From an uncultured Bacteroidales bacterium (GTDB lineage: Bacteria > Bacteroidota > Bacteroidia > Bacteroidales > Bacteroidaceae), in contig CACZRQ010000026.1 in assembly GCA_902783615.1 (NCBI GenBank), positions 1-27,434 of the forward strand: 27,434 nt of DNA, in the 5' to 3' direction. Below the pieces are notes generated by a model. It searched no databases. It was given only the letters and a program-made list of their open reading frames with translations, and was not told the DNA's origin. The translations under genes and the position numbers were made by a program. This document shows positions 6,524 through 14,503 of this stretch, one piece after another. Every line of letters starts with the position of its first letter. Position 1 is the stretch's first letter.

Positions 6524-8851
6524 ATGATGATGAATGCGTGGTTCCAACATAGGGTGAAACATGCACTGTGGACAATGGTTCTGTTCATGGTGGCGGGCTG
6601 TTCTTCCACTAAATATGTGCCAGAAGGCGACTATCTGTTGGATGAGGTGAGCGTTTCTTCCGACAACAAGGAGGTGAAGACCACCGACCTGAACATGTTT
6701 ATTCGCCAACAACCTAACACCAAGTGGTTCAACCTGATCAAGACTCAGCTATATATTTATAACATGTCGGGTAGGGACACCACCAAATGGGTGAATAGGG
6801 CTTTGCGCAGGGTAGGCGATGCCCCTGTCATCTTTAGCGTGGATGAAACGGAACGTTCGCGACAGGAGATTGAAAAGGCTGTGAGGAATCTGGGTTATAT
6901 GGGAGCTGTGGCTGAGACGGATACGGTGACGAAAGGAAAGAAGATAGAGTTGTCGTATAACGTTAAGACGGGTAGGGCCTACAAAGTGCGCTCCATCAGC
7001 TACAACATTCCCGATTCAGCCATTTGGAACCACATGCAACAAGACTCGGCATCTACCTTGCTTCATGAAGGCATGAACATGGATATCAATGTGCTCGACA
7101 ACGAGCGCTCACGCATCACATCGCTGTTGCAACAGAATGGCTACTATCGTTTCAACAAAGAATATATCACTTATTCGGCCGATACCACACGCAATACTTA
7201 TCTGATTGACCTCACCATGCACTTGGAACCTTATCGTGTGACTACTGATAGCATACAGGTGAATCATCCCAAATATTATGTGAATCAGGTGCATTTCCAA
7301 ACCGATTACAATATGTTGGAGAGTGAGGTGGGCGAGTTGTTGCCTGAAGATTCAATGGTGTATAAGGGCTATCCGATGATTTATCGAGGCAGGCCATTTA
7401 TGCGTCCCCGTGTGCTGGTAGGTAACCAGCGCTTGCAGAAGGGAGAATTGTACGATGGGGATGCTGTGCAGCAAACCTATCAGAATTTCAACCGTTTGCC
7501 TGTGATTCGTTATACCAACATCCGCTTTGAGGAGTTTCAGCGTAATGACTCTTCTTTTGTAGATGCCTATATCCAGCTCACGAAGAACAAGTTGCGCTCC
7601 ATTTCGTTTGAAGTGGAAGGTACCAACTCTGCAGGCGACTTGGGAGCAGCCGCTGCTGTGTCGCTCAGCAATCGAAACCTGTTCAGGGGATCTGAAACAT
7701 TGACCCTCCGTCTCAGAGGTGCCTATGAGGCTGTGTCTGGTCTGCAGGGCGACTATCGCAACGAGAGTTATACGGAACTGAGTGCCGAGACATCGATTAA
7801 CTTCCCTCGCATCCTGTTTCCTTTCCTGAGTCATAGCATCGTGAATCGCATACAAGCCAACACCTTGTTCGAGTTGCGCTACAACTTTCAGTTGCGACCA
7901 GAGTTTACCCGCATCATCGCCTCTACGGGTTGGAGCTACCAATGGGGATTCAAGCAACAACGCTATCGCAATCGCTTCGATTTGATAGACGTGAACTACC
8001 TCTATATGCCTTGGATTCATCCTGATTTCAAAAAACGTTATCTCGACCAGCAAGACAACTACATTGTGCGCTACAACTATGAGGATCGACTGATTGTGCG
8101 TTCTGGCTATACCTTTATCTATAATAGCCGAGGGGCAAGCATGTCGTCGAATATCTTCAATGGTACTTCCTATACCTTACGAGTCAACATCGAGGAAGCT
8201 GGCAACTTGCTTTATGGTTTGGCAAAACTGTCGAGGATGAGGAAGAACAGCGACGGTGAATATGCTATTTTGAACATTCCTTTTGCCCAGTATATCAAAG
8301 CTGATTTCGACTTCGCCAAGAATATCGCCATCGATAATCGCAACTCCATCGCCTATCATTTGGCTTTCGGCATCGCAGTGCCCTATGGTAATGCGGAGAT
8401 GATTCCGTTTGAGAAACGTTATTTCGCAGGTGGTGCCAACAGTGTGAGAGGATGGTCGGTTCGTAGTCTCGGACCAGGTTCTTTTCCTGGAGATGGCAAT
8501 TTCATGAATCAGACGGGCGATTTGAAGATGGAGGGTAGCTTGGAGTATCGATCCAACTTGTTCTGGAAACTGGCTGGTGCTGTTTTCGTCGATGCAGGCA
8601 ATGTGTGGACCTTGCGGAATTATGAGAGTCAGCCAGGTGGTCAGTTCCGTTTCAACAAGTTCTACAAGCAGATTGCCGTAGCCTATGGCATTGGTTTCCG
8701 CATCGATTTGGGTTTCTTCATCCTGCGTTTCGATGGGGGTATGAAGGCCGTCAATCCTGCATACGAAAAAGGTCGCGACCGTTATCCGATTATCCATCCA
8801 AGATTCAGTCGCGACTTTGCTTTCCACTTTGCTGTAGGCTATCCGTTCTAA
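6524..8851 (+). CDS. tamL: TamL-type lipoprotein of the BamA/TamA (Omp85) family
   Basis: Outer-membrane beta-barrel protein of the translocation and assembly module, expected to work with TamB in envelope assembly. Bacteroidetes use a lipidated TamA relative called TamL, and this 775-residue protein fits. Its signal peptide ends in the lipobox VAGC (C26), followed by SSTKYVPEGDYLLDEV. POTRA-like repeats occupy roughly residues 30-330, then a C-terminal surface-antigen barrel. The barrel carries the Omp85 loop motif GGANSVRGW near residue 645 and ends in the aromatic beta-signal FHFAVGYPF. An in-frame GTG at 6518 precedes three candidate ATGs at 6524, 6527 and 6530. The stop lies 4 bp from the end of the convergent MFS gene. 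No tamB is in the window. Confidence 0.88.
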   Translation: MMMNAWFQHRVKHALWTMVLFMVAGCSSTKYVPEGDYLLDEVSVSSDNKEVKTTDLNMFIRQQPNTKWFNLIKTQLYIYNMSGRDTTKWVNRALRRVGDAPVIFSVDETERSRQEIEKAVRNLGYMGAVAETDTVTKGKKIELSYNVKTGRAYKVRSISYNIPDSAIWNHMQQDSASTLLHEGMNMDINVLDNERSRITSLLQQNGYYRFNKEYITYSADTTRNTYLIDLTMHLEPYRVTTDSIQVNHPKYYVNQVHFQTDYNMLESEVGELLPEDSMVYKGYPMIYRGRPFMRPRVLVGNQRLQKGELYDGDAVQQTYQNFNRLPVIRYTNIRFEEFQRNDSSFVDAYIQLTKNKLRSISFEVEGTNSAGDLGAAAAVSLSNRNLFRGSETLTLRLRGAYEAVSGLQGDYRNESYTELSAETSINFPRILFPFLSHSIVNRIQANTLFELRYNFQLRPEFTRIIASTGWSYQWGFKQQRYRNRFDLIDVNYLYMPWIHPDFKKRYLDQQDNYIVRYNYEDRLIVRSGYTFIYNSRGASMSSNIFNGTSYTLRVNIEEAGNLLYGLAKLSRMRKNSDGEYAILNIPFAQYIKADFDFAKNIAIDNRNSIAYHLAFGIAVPYGNAEMIPFEKRYFAGGANSVRGWSVRSLGPGSFPGDGNFMNQTGDLKMEGSLEYRSNLFWKLAGAVFVDAGNVWTLRNYESQPGGQFRFNKFYKQIAVAYGIGFRIDLGFFILRFDGGMKAVNPAYEKGRDRYPIIHPRFSRDFAFHFAVGYPF

Positions 8852-8855
8852 ACCT

Positions 8856-10310
8856 TTAGCTTACTGGTTTGTATGTGGGCACCAAGATCTTCATGCAAAT
8901 CCATCCAATCAAATAAGCCACAGAGCAATAGCAGAAGATGATGAAATAGCCTGCTGGCTTACCCTGGAATCCCAAGAATACCATTTGCGTAGTATCCGCA
9001 TAATCAAACAGTTTACCAGAACCATAGTTGATGAGGAACGAACTCAAACCACCTGCAGCACTGTTCAAACTCGTAATGGTAGCAATGGCTCGATGGGGGA
9101 ACAAGTCACTACCCACAGAGTACAGGTTTGCCGACCAAGATTGATGGGCAGCACCCACTAAACCAATCAATATGATTGGATACCAGTAGGAATAATTGCC
9201 CAAAGGTTGCGCAAACAAACCTAACAAGGGGAACAAAGCAAACACCAGCATTGCTCTCATGCGCGACTTATAGGCGTTCCAACCCGTTCGATTGATGATG
9301 ATGGTGGGCAACTTGCCACCATAGAGCGATAGCATCGTGATGGCATAAAGCACAAATATCAGCATCTGAGCCATTGGATTATCCGATGACAATCCATAAA
9401 CATCTGACAGATAGGCAGGTGTCCAGAACAGGAAGAACCACCACACGCAATCAGTTACAAATTTGCCAATCAGTATAGCCCAGGTCTGCCGCAACTTCAA
9501 ACATTGCATCACCGTGTATTTGGGCAGCCCTTCCTCTTCCTTAGGCTCAGCTTGCTGCACAACTCCATCTTGTTGGATATAAGCCAATTCGGCAGCATTC
9601 ACATACTTGTGCTCTGTGGGTTTGTCGTAGATGAAGACCCAGAAAGCCATCCAGATGAAACCCAAGGCACCAATGATGATGAAGGCCATTTCCCATCCAT
9701 TGCCCACACCCATGTTCTTGAAATAGCGAGCCAGTATGGGGATGCTCAGTGGAGCCACCAGTGCACCCACCGTTGATCCTGCATTGAAGATAGAGGTGGC
9801 AAAAGCACGATCTTTCTGAGGAAAATACTCTGCTGTTACCTTCACTGCCGAAGGGAAGTTGCCTGCTTCACCACATGCCAGGATGATGCGAGCTGCAATG
9901 AAGAAATACACACTCACCAAAGCAATCATCGAAGCCGTTTCACCAACGGCACCCACCATGCTGGCAGCACTGTCAAGACCCACCACTTGTTGGGTAGCCC
10001 ATCCGCAGAGAGCATGAAGGCAGGCACCAGCCGACCAGATGGCAATGGCCCATAGATAGCCACGTTTTGTGCCTAACCAGTCGATGATGCGACCCGAGAA
10101 TATGTTGGCAATCGCATAGACAATCGAGAAAACCGCTGCCACATTGCCATAATCAGAGTCACTCCAATGAAACTCAGGTGCAATGAAATCCTTCCACGTC
10201 AGCGACAGCACTTGGCGATCCAAGTAGTTCACGGTAGTAGCCAAGAAAAGCATGATGCAGATAACCCATCGCACATTGCTCATCTTTTGTTGTACATTTT
10301 TCGAGTCCAT
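8856..10310 (-). CDS. MFS transporter, ExuT-like (hexuronate / anion:cation symporter type)
   Basis: A 484-residue inner-membrane transporter with about 12 hydrophobic segments. The N-terminal VNYLDRQVL, the loop motif DWLGTKRGY (about 77-85) and CGEAGNFPSAVK with AEYFPQKDRA match the ExuT/GudP/DgoT group, which brings in sugar acids such as glucuronate and galacturonate with protons. The substrate here is inferred only from that similarity. It is the last gene of a tight minus-strand unit, 18 bp after the RsbW-like gene, downstream of glgX and a STAS protein. No uronate catabolic gene (uxaC, uxuA, kdgK) is nearby, so a different substrate linked to glucan metabolism is possible. Its 3' end meets tamL with only 4 bp between stops. 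Confidence 0.85.
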   Translation of the reverse strand: MDSKNVQQKMSNVRWVICIMLFLATTVNYLDRQVLSLTWKDFIAPEFHWSDSDYGNVAAVFSIVYAIANIFSGRIIDWLGTKRGYLWAIAIWSAGACLHALCGWATQQVVGLDSAASMVGAVGETASMIALVSVYFFIAARIILACGEAGNFPSAVKVTAEYFPQKDRAFATSIFNAGSTVGALVAPLSIPILARYFKNMGVGNGWEMAFIIIGALGFIWMAFWVFIYDKPTEHKYVNAAELAYIQQDGVVQQAEPKEEEGLPKYTVMQCLKLRQTWAILIGKFVTDCVWWFFLFWTPAYLSDVYGLSSDNPMAQMLIFVLYAITMLSLYGGKLPTIIINRTGWNAYKSRMRAMLVFALFPLLGLFAQPLGNYSYWYPIILIGLVGAAHQSWSANLYSVGSDLFPHRAIATITSLNSAAGGLSSFLINYGSGKLFDYADTTQMVFLGFQGKPAGYFIIFCYCSVAYLIGWICMKILVPTYKPVS

Positions 10311-10328
10311 ATTTTTCTTTCTTTGTTT

Positions 10329-10730
10329 TTAAATTTTCTTTTCGATTGTTAAAACATTATGATTATCCTTATATTCATATTGCACATCATCCATCATGGT
10401 GTTGATGAGCAGGATGCCCAGACCACCAATGCGACGCAGTTTCCATGATAGGGTGGTGTCAGGCTTTTCCTGCTTAAGGGGATTGAAAGGTATGCCTGCA
10501 TCTATGAAGCGAATCGTGATGCGGTCGGTTTTTGTAATTTCCACATTCAGAAAGCCATCGAAATCTTCAGGATAGGCATAGCCCGTTATGTTCATGATTA
10601 TTTCCTCGCAAGCCAAACGGAAGGCATAAACAACTTTTTTGCTGCACGAAGAAACTTCGGGCGATACCAGGATGGCTTTGAGTATCTCGCGAGCCCTCCC
10701 TTTGATTGGTTGGAAATTCAGTTCACTCAT
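10329..10730 (-). CDS. RsbW/SpoIIAB-like anti-sigma factor kinase (HATPase domain)
   Basis: A 133-residue single-domain GHKL ATPase of the partner-switching type. Visible elements are the N-box ACEEIIMNI with E42, E43 and N47, the G1 box FIDAGIPFNP with D77, and the glycine-rich ATP lid IGGLGILLIN at 101-110. Proteins of this type bind a target regulator and phosphorylate a serine on a STAS antagonist. The likely partner is the STAS protein encoded two genes upstream in the same unit, and the likely opposing phosphatase is the PP2C protein encoded divergently. The gene starts 5 bp after the glgX stop and ends 18 bp before the MFS start. No sigma factor is visible nearby, so what the kinase sequesters is unknown. 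Confidence 0.85.
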   Translation of the reverse strand: MSELNFQPIKGRAREILKAILVSPEVSSCSKKVVYAFRLACEEIIMNITGYAYPEDFDGFLNVEITKTDRITIRFIDAGIPFNPLKQEKPDTTLSWKLRRIGGLGILLINTMMDDVQYEYKDNHNVLTIEKKI

Positions 10731-10735
10731 AACAG

Positions 10736-12856
10736 TTACCTTCCCACTAAGATGATGATGGAACGCGGACCAACCAACACCTCGTGCTGGTTGTCGATAA
10801 TTGGCTCATCGCCAGGTTCGAAGATGTCGAAAGGCGAATTCATGCCGGTATTGGCGAAAACATGCCAAGCCATGTCTTGAGGCAACTGAGGCAGCTCGAA
10901 GCCGTGCATCTCCCAATGCATGTTCATGGCCACATAGATGAAATCGTCGGCTTGTCCGTTGGTTATGGCATAGCGTCCGTTCAGCATGAAGGCGGTGGTG
11001 AGATTGTTGAAGCCGCTTTCTGGCTGCCAAGCTTTAACACCATGCCATGAGAAGTCTGGATAGCCTAACTGACGATAGTCGCTGTGTGTGAGATGCTCTT
11101 CGTAACGAAGCACCTTGTGCTGATGACGGAACTTGATCATGAGCTTGAAAAAGCGGAAGATATCAGCATTCTTCTGCAGATTGTTCCAGTCGAGCCAAGC
11201 AATCTCATTATCTTGACAATAGGCGTTGTTGTTGCCTTTCTGCGAGTTGCCCATCTCATCGCCTGAGAGTACCATAGGGATGCCTTGGCTGACCATGAGC
11301 ATGGAGAAGGCATTCTTGATTTGCTTGTGACGAAGGCTGATGATTTCTGGATTTTCGGTTTCGCCCTCACAGCCGCAGTTCCAACTGTTGTTGTGGTTCT
11401 CGCCATCACGGTTGTCCTCACCATTGGCTTCGTTATGCTTTTCGTTATACGACACAAGATCCATCAGTGTGAAGCCATCGTGTGCCGTGATGAAGTTGAC
11501 ACTTGCCTTGATGCCTCGTTTCTGTGAAGCATAGAGGTCTGGAGAACCAATGATGCGTTCTTTCACATCGGCCAGCACTTGCTCGTCGCTCTTCAGGAAA
11601 CGGCGAATGCTGTCGCGGAACTTTCCGTTCCATTCCGCCCAACGTCCCCATGATGGAAACGAACCTACCATATAGAGACCGCCTGCATCCCAAGCTTCGG
11701 CAATCAACTTGGTCTTGCCCAAAATGGGGTCGTGGGCCAGTGATTCCAGCAAGGGTGGGTTCGACATTGGATTGCCGTTTTGGTCGCGTCCCAAAATGGC
11801 TGCCAAGTCGAAGCGGAAACCGTCAACGTGATAGTCTGTCACCCAGTAGCGCAGACTTTCCACAATCATATCTCGCACATTGGGATTGTTGCAGTTCAGT
11901 GTGTTGCCGCATCCGCTGAAGTTGTAATAATAACCCTCTGGTGTGAGCATATAATAGGTCTTGTTGTCGATGCCTCGATAGGAGATGTAGGGCCCTTGCT
12001 CGTTACCTTCAGCTGTGTGGTTGAAAACCACATCGAGTATCAGTTCGATACCGTTGGCATGCAGTTTCTTGACCAAGTTCTTCAGCTCATCTACCTGCAT
12101 GCCGAATCTCCCTGATGAGGCATAGGCTGCCTTGGGAGCAAAGAATCCCACATTGCTGTAACCCCATAGGTTGTAGAGTTGGCGTCCATCAACAGGCGAT
12201 TTCCTACTGTTCTCAAACTCATCGAACTCGTGGATGGGCATGAGCTCCACACAGTTGACGCCCAGTTCTTTCAGATAAGGAATCTTCTCTACAATACCAG
12301 CAAACGTTCCTGGATGTTTCACATTTGCAGCAGCACCACAGGTGAAGTTGCGTACGTGCATTTCATAGACAATGAGGTCGTTGACAGGCGTTTCCAAAGG
12401 AAGGTCATCCTCCCAGTCGAAGTCATCGAGCACCACACGGGCGCGATATTGGTAAAGGCTGTCCCAGTTAGGTTGGCGTCCCCATACATCACGACCTACA
12501 ATCAGCTTCGCATAGGGGTCGAGAAGGATTTTCGACTTGTCGAAGCGATGTCCTTCTTCTGGAAGGAAGGGCCCATCCATGCGAAAACCGTATTCTATGT
12601 TCTCATAATCCAAATCGTAGATGATCATGGAAAACACATTGCCTAAGCGGAATTCCTTGAAGAAAGGGATTTCGATGAATGGTTTCTCTTCGCGATTATG
12701 GAAAAGTACCAGCGTACAACTCGTAGCATAGCGGGAATACACAGAGAAGTTGACTGCGTTGCCAAAGACGGTAGCTCCAAAAGGGTAGGGACGGCCAGGA
12801 CGCATCTTCAATCCCTGATAATCATGTGTGGGGAATAAATCGATTCGCTGCATCAT
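10736..12856 (-). CDS. glgX: GlgX-type glycogen debranching enzyme (GH13, isoamylase group)
   Basis: Hydrolyses alpha-1,6 branch points in glycogen or limit dextrins inside the cell. The 706-residue protein has an N-terminal CBM48-like module (about 20-130, starting GRPYPFGATVF), then the GH13 barrel. Catalytic residues are visible: nucleophile D350 in DGFRFD, acid/base E387 in LIAEAWD, and transition-state D460 in TAHDGF. Also typical are YEMHVRNFT, WGYSNVGFFAP and DVVFNHTAEG. There is no signal peptide, so it is cytoplasmic. Its ATG overlaps the STAS gene stop by 4 bp and it ends 5 bp before the RsbW-like gene. A metabolic enzyme is thus placed between two signalling partners. GlgX versus a related isoamylase or pullulanase cannot be fully separated by eye. 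Confidence 0.92.
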   Translation of the reverse strand: MMQRIDLFPTHDYQGLKMRPGRPYPFGATVFGNAVNFSVYSRYATSCTLVLFHNREEKPFIEIPFFKEFRLGNVFSMIIYDLDYENIEYGFRMDGPFLPEEGHRFDKSKILLDPYAKLIVGRDVWGRQPNWDSLYQYRARVVLDDFDWEDDLPLETPVNDLIVYEMHVRNFTCGAAANVKHPGTFAGIVEKIPYLKELGVNCVELMPIHEFDEFENSRKSPVDGRQLYNLWGYSNVGFFAPKAAYASSGRFGMQVDELKNLVKKLHANGIELILDVVFNHTAEGNEQGPYISYRGIDNKTYYMLTPEGYYYNFSGCGNTLNCNNPNVRDMIVESLRYWVTDYHVDGFRFDLAAILGRDQNGNPMSNPPLLESLAHDPILGKTKLIAEAWDAGGLYMVGSFPSWGRWAEWNGKFRDSIRRFLKSDEQVLADVKERIIGSPDLYASQKRGIKASVNFITAHDGFTLMDLVSYNEKHNEANGEDNRDGENHNNSWNCGCEGETENPEIISLRHKQIKNAFSMLMVSQGIPMVLSGDEMGNSQKGNNNAYCQDNEIAWLDWNNLQKNADIFRFFKLMIKFRHQHKVLRYEEHLTHSDYRQLGYPDFSWHGVKAWQPESGFNNLTTAFMLNGRYAITNGQADDFIYVAMNMHWEMHGFELPQLPQDMAWHVFANTGMNSPFDIFEPGDEPIIDNQHEVLVGPRSIIILVGR

Positions 12857-13167
12857 TTTCCTCCTACTTTTTCAAGGCACTCTTCCACTGTGTTGAAGTA
12901 ATCAAAGAAATGGTCGAAGCCTGTTGTGTCCATAATGTCTTTTACCTCTTCATTCAAGCCTACCAAATAAAGGTTCAGTCCTTGTGAGGCTGCCACCTTT
13001 TTGGAATAAAGCAAAACGCGTAAACCCGTACTGGAGACGTATGTACAGGAAGTCATGTCTAACAATACATTATTACCTCTATTTAAAATGGCCAAAATGG
13101 CATCTTGCTCCTGTTTGTAGTTGAAAGAATCCAACTCTTCACCCAATTTATGATTCTCTATATTCAT
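12853..13167 (-). CDS. STAS-domain anti-sigma factor antagonist (RsbV/SpoIIAA-like)
   Basis: A 104-residue single STAS domain. The core LLDMTSCTYVSSTGLRVLL contains the phosphorylation site; by alignment with SpoIIAA and RsbV the acceptor is the serine two residues before the glycine, S46. In the family, the unphosphorylated form binds the kinase and frees its target, and phosphorylation by the kinase ends this. The start is ATG 13165-13167; an in-frame TTG just before it is less likely. It is the first gene of the minus-strand unit and overlaps glgX by 4 bp, so the two should be translated together. A -7 promoter element lies about 31 bp upstream. The family is sure; the partners are inferred from position. 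Confidence 0.9.
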   Translation of the reverse strand: MNIENHKLGEELDSFNYKQEQDAILAILNRGNNVLLDMTSCTYVSSTGLRVLLYSKKVAASQGLNLYLVGLNEEVKDIMDTTGFDHFFDYFNTVEECLEKVGGK

Positions 13168-13198
13168 CAAAGTTTTGTTTTAAGGTTGAACATAAATG

Positions 13199-13206
13199 CA
13201 AAAATA
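13199..13206 (-). promoter_or_regulatory. Predicted -7 element of the STAS-glgX-kinase-MFS unit
   Basis: On the minus strand this reads TATTTTTG, matching TAnnTTTG, about 31 bp before the STAS ATG. A TTTG lies only about 10 bp further upstream, too close to be a standard -33 element, so the upstream part is unclear. Confidence 0.45.
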
Positions 13207-13300
13207 CAAAAAAAGGCAAACATTTCCCATTTTTACAGCAGAAATATAAGAAATGGTGCAAAAAATGGAGGAAACATTACTGATTTTCCATTAATCTTCC

Positions 13301-13308
13301 TATTTTTG
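13301..13308 (+). promoter_or_regulatory. Predicted -7 element of the amylase-phosphatase unit
   Basis: TATTTTTG matches TAnnTTTG and lies 29 bp before the amylase ATG at 13338. No clear -33 TTTG is found 19-21 bp upstream. With the opposing element at 13199 it makes the 170-bp gap a divergent promoter region. Confidence 0.45.
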
Positions 13309-13337
13309 TGGCATCATTAATCTAATATCTGAAAAAT

Positions 13338-14498
13338 ATGAATAATACTTCATGGTTTGACAACAGCCGAATCTATCATCTGCTGATTGATAGATTCAAC
13401 GGAGGGTGGCAGGTACCACCTATCAGTAAGAATGTTTTTTGTGGTGGAAATCTGCAAGGAGTGATTGACAAACTGGATTACATCAAAGACCTTGGTTTCA
13501 ACACCATTATGCTTTCGCCCATCTACAAGACCCAGAACTATCATGGATATCACACCCTAAATTTTGATGAGGTCGATCCACACTTTGGCACTTGGGAGGA
13601 TTATCAGCAATTGATAAACCTGGCTCACGATAAAGGTATGCGCATCATTTGCGACTTTGTTCCCAACCATTGCTGGTATCTGGCTCCTTTATTTCAGGAA
13701 TCGCTCTTGAAAAATGGTGGCAAGCACCGTAACTGGTTCTTCTTCCCCAAGGAAGGAAGCGACGAGTTCGTTTCGTTCCTGGGCTTTGGCGACCTGCCTA
13801 AGTTCAATTTGACGAACCAAGAAGTGGCTGATTTCATGATAGAAAAGGCTGAAAAGTTGGTGCGGATGGGAGTGGATGCTTTCCGAATTGACCATGCACT
13901 GGGACAGCCCCACAGTTTCCTGCAGCAATTCCGTAAAAGTATGCAGGCCATTCGCAGCGATATTGTGGTGTTTGGTGAGGTTTGGGCTTTAGGTATTGGC
14001 GGAAATCTGGCCAGTCAGCTGTATTTCAAGTCAGAGAAAAGACTGAATGAGTTTTTGGCACAAGATGTCAAGCCATTTGATCAGGACAATCTGCAGACTG
14101 ACTATGTGGATACGCTGGATGGTGTGCTGGATTTTGCCTATCGGGATATTCTCTTGGAGGAAGTACATGCAGGGCATCGCCTCAAAGGCAATCAGGCTTT
14201 GAAGAGCAAGATTGCCGATCATTTTGCCAAGTATCCTGAAGAGTTTAAGCTTGTGTTGTTCTTGGACAATCACGATACTGACAGGTTCATGTTCGACTGT
14301 CAAGATGATGTGAGTTTGTTGCAGGAAGCCATTGATGTGACGATGGAATTGCCACATCCTTTCTCTTTCCTGTATGGTACAGAGCAGTTGATGACCATCA
14401 AGAGTACGATTTTCAATGCTGAACCTTATGCCGACCTACGTGTGCGCTGTTGCATGGATTGGGAAAAACAACCTGCAACGTTGAACTTGCACAAATAA
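13338..14498 (+). CDS. Cytoplasmic GH13 alpha-amylase family glycoside hydrolase
   Basis: A 386-residue GH13 enzyme, predicted to act on alpha-1,4-linked glucans or maltodextrins. The barrel regions are clear: MLSPIYKTQNYHGYHT, CDFVPNH, nucleophile D185 in GVDAFRIDH, acid/base E214 in VVFGEVW, and D313 in LFLDNHDTDRF. No signal peptide is present, so it should act in the cytoplasm, unlike secreted Sus-type amylases. It is short for the family. The barrel runs almost to the end, leaving little room for a domain C beta-sandwich. The exact GH13 subfamily and product (amylase, cyclomaltodextrinase or transferase) cannot be decided. The phosphatase gene starts 5 bp after its stop, so the two are probably one transcript. 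Confidence 0.88.
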   Translation: MNNTSWFDNSRIYHLLIDRFNGGWQVPPISKNVFCGGNLQGVIDKLDYIKDLGFNTIMLSPIYKTQNYHGYHTLNFDEVDPHFGTWEDYQQLINLAHDKGMRIICDFVPNHCWYLAPLFQESLLKNGGKHRNWFFFPKEGSDEFVSFLGFGDLPKFNLTNQEVADFMIEKAEKLVRMGVDAFRIDHALGQPHSFLQQFRKSMQAIRSDIVVFGEVWALGIGGNLASQLYFKSEKRLNEFLAQDVKPFDQDNLQTDYVDTLDGVLDFAYRDILLEEVHAGHRLKGNQALKSKIADHFAKYPEEFKLVLFLDNHDTDRFMFDCQDDVSLLQEAIDVTMELPHPFSFLYGTEQLMTIKSTIFNAEPYADLRVRCCMDWEKQPATLNLHK

Positions 14499-14503
14499 CC
14501 ACC

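Noticed and set aside
6452..6712. 87-codon N-terminal extension of the RNA methyltransferase
   Set aside because: It runs antisense into tamL and across the divergent promoter; the start at 6451 gives the usual N-terminal domain.
7352..8053. A 233-codon antisense frame within tamL, with another at 8177-8827
   Set aside because: Both are shadows of the tamL barrel region; no family features and no promoter or start context.
10329..10730. Sensor histidine kinase fragment
   Set aside because: The protein is a complete single HATPase domain of normal RsbW length with no missing dimerisation domain, in a setting with STAS and PP2C partners.
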